In this document: one piece after another, positions 14,279 through 14,581 of the stretch
Position numbering within the stretch: the first letter of the stretch is position 1
Layout of the letters: every line of letters starts with the position of its first letter
Origin: an uncultured Sneathia sp.
Lineage (GTDB): Bacteria > Fusobacteriota > Fusobacteriia > Fusobacteriales > Leptotrichiaceae
Direction: 5' to 3'
Length of the DNA: 14,581 nt
Assembly (NCBI GenBank): GCA_902494065.1
Contig: CABURZ010000030.1
Location: forward strand, 1 to 14,581
Notes under the pieces: model-generated
What the model was told of the DNA's origin: nothing
Database searches by the model: none
The model's input: the letters and a program-made list of their open reading frames with translations, nothing else
Made by a program: the position numbers and the translations under genes

Positions 14279-14581
14279 ATGAAAAAATTTTTAACTTTAT
14301 TAGCTTTAATTAGCTTCACTATATTTGCTGGTAAATCTGAACCATATACTCACACTGGTTACACTAGTGTTGAAATTATGAAATTGGGTGAAAAGGCTGC
14401 AAAAGAAATTAAATGGGTTACAGTTGAAGACATTAAAAATAGTCTTAAAGATACTAAACCTATGACAGTAAGTTTTGATATAGATGATACTGTTCTAGCT
14501 TCTAGTGGTTGTTTTGTATATGGTGCTAATAATTTCAAAACTGAAAGTCAACCAAAATATACAAGAAACCCTGAATTTTGG
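14279..14581 (+). CDS. aphA: Class B acid phosphatase, N-terminal part (runs off the right edge)
   Basis: The first 101 codons are present and the frame is open to the window end. AGGAGG at 14268-14273 sits 5 nt before the ATG. A Sec signal peptide (MKKFLTLLALISFTIFAG) leads to a periplasmic mature protein. The mature part matches AphA: WVTVEDIKNSLKDTKPMTVSFDIDDTVLASSG, broken by the HAD nucleophile motif FDIDDTVL at 66-73 (Asp67 nucleophile, Asp69 acid/base), then PKYTRNPEFW, like the KNPAFW of enteric AphA. These homotetrameric Mg-dependent enzymes release phosphate from nucleotides and other organic phosphomonoesters and can transfer phosphate to nucleosides. The remaining HAD motifs lie outside the window. 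The own promoter suggests regulation apart from mtaD. Confidence 0.92.
   Translation, partial: MKKFLTLLALISFTIFAGKSEPYTHTGYTSVEIMKLGEKAAKEIKWVTVEDIKNSLKDTKPMTVSFDIDDTVLASSGCFVYGANNFKTESQPKYTRNPEFW

Overview
The window looks like a piece of chromosome from a very AT-rich, double-membraned, fermentative bacterium, most likely a Fusobacteriota member of the Leptotrichiaceae (Sneathia/Streptobacillus-like). This is inferred, not proven. The grounds are the low G+C (judged by eye as well under 30%), a mixture of Firmicute-like housekeeping genes (RNase Y, YmdB, HPr) with clear outer-membrane genes (a trimeric autotransporter and a beta-barrel protein with a signal peptide and a C-terminal Trp), and a periplasmic class B acid phosphatase. 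No rRNA, tRNA, CRISPR array, insertion sequence or complete prophage gene is visible.

Layout. Positions 1-1112 (minus) hold the N-terminal 370 codons of a YadA-like trimeric autotransporter adhesin that runs off the left edge. Its promoter contains a run of nine C (nine G on the coding strand), placed between the likely -35 and -10 boxes, which is the arrangement of a phase-variable promoter. Next come a terminator and the decayed remnant of an AlbA_2/HATPase_c_4 (RecG-like) ATP-binding regulator (1316-1999, minus), lying directly downstream of dapB (2017-2697, minus). Divergent from dapB is ptsH (HPr, plus), whose usual regulatory Ser46 is Ala. HPr converges on, and overlaps by 4 bp, the last gene of a long minus-strand operon.

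That operon reads from about 10.85 kb down to 3.04 kb: small lipoprotein, rny (RNase Y), ymdB, prmA, cmk, alr, cvpA, rodA, RluA-type pseudouridine synthase. From ymdB onward almost every junction is an overlap or a gap of a few bases. An intrinsic terminator between rny and ymdB, with its U-run touching the ymdB Shine-Dalgarno, probably makes the operon two expression levels. The genes join RNA turnover and ribosome modification (rny, ymdB, prmA, rlu) with nucleotide supply (cmk) and wall growth (alr, rodA, possibly cvpA).

On the right, reading rightwards, are an unrecognised outer-membrane beta-barrel protein with a His/Glu-rich insertion (11062-12906), an MTA/SAH-type deaminase (mtaD, 12942-14225), and the start of aphA (14279 to the edge), which has its own promoter. 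Together these three could scavenge nucleotides and nucleosides, but that is a hypothesis. Most of the window is ordinary core genome. The points that deserve a second look are the poly-G promoter, the HPr S46A substitution, the in-operon terminator at ymdB, the ptsH terminator hidden in the rlu coding end, and the His-rich outer-membrane protein.
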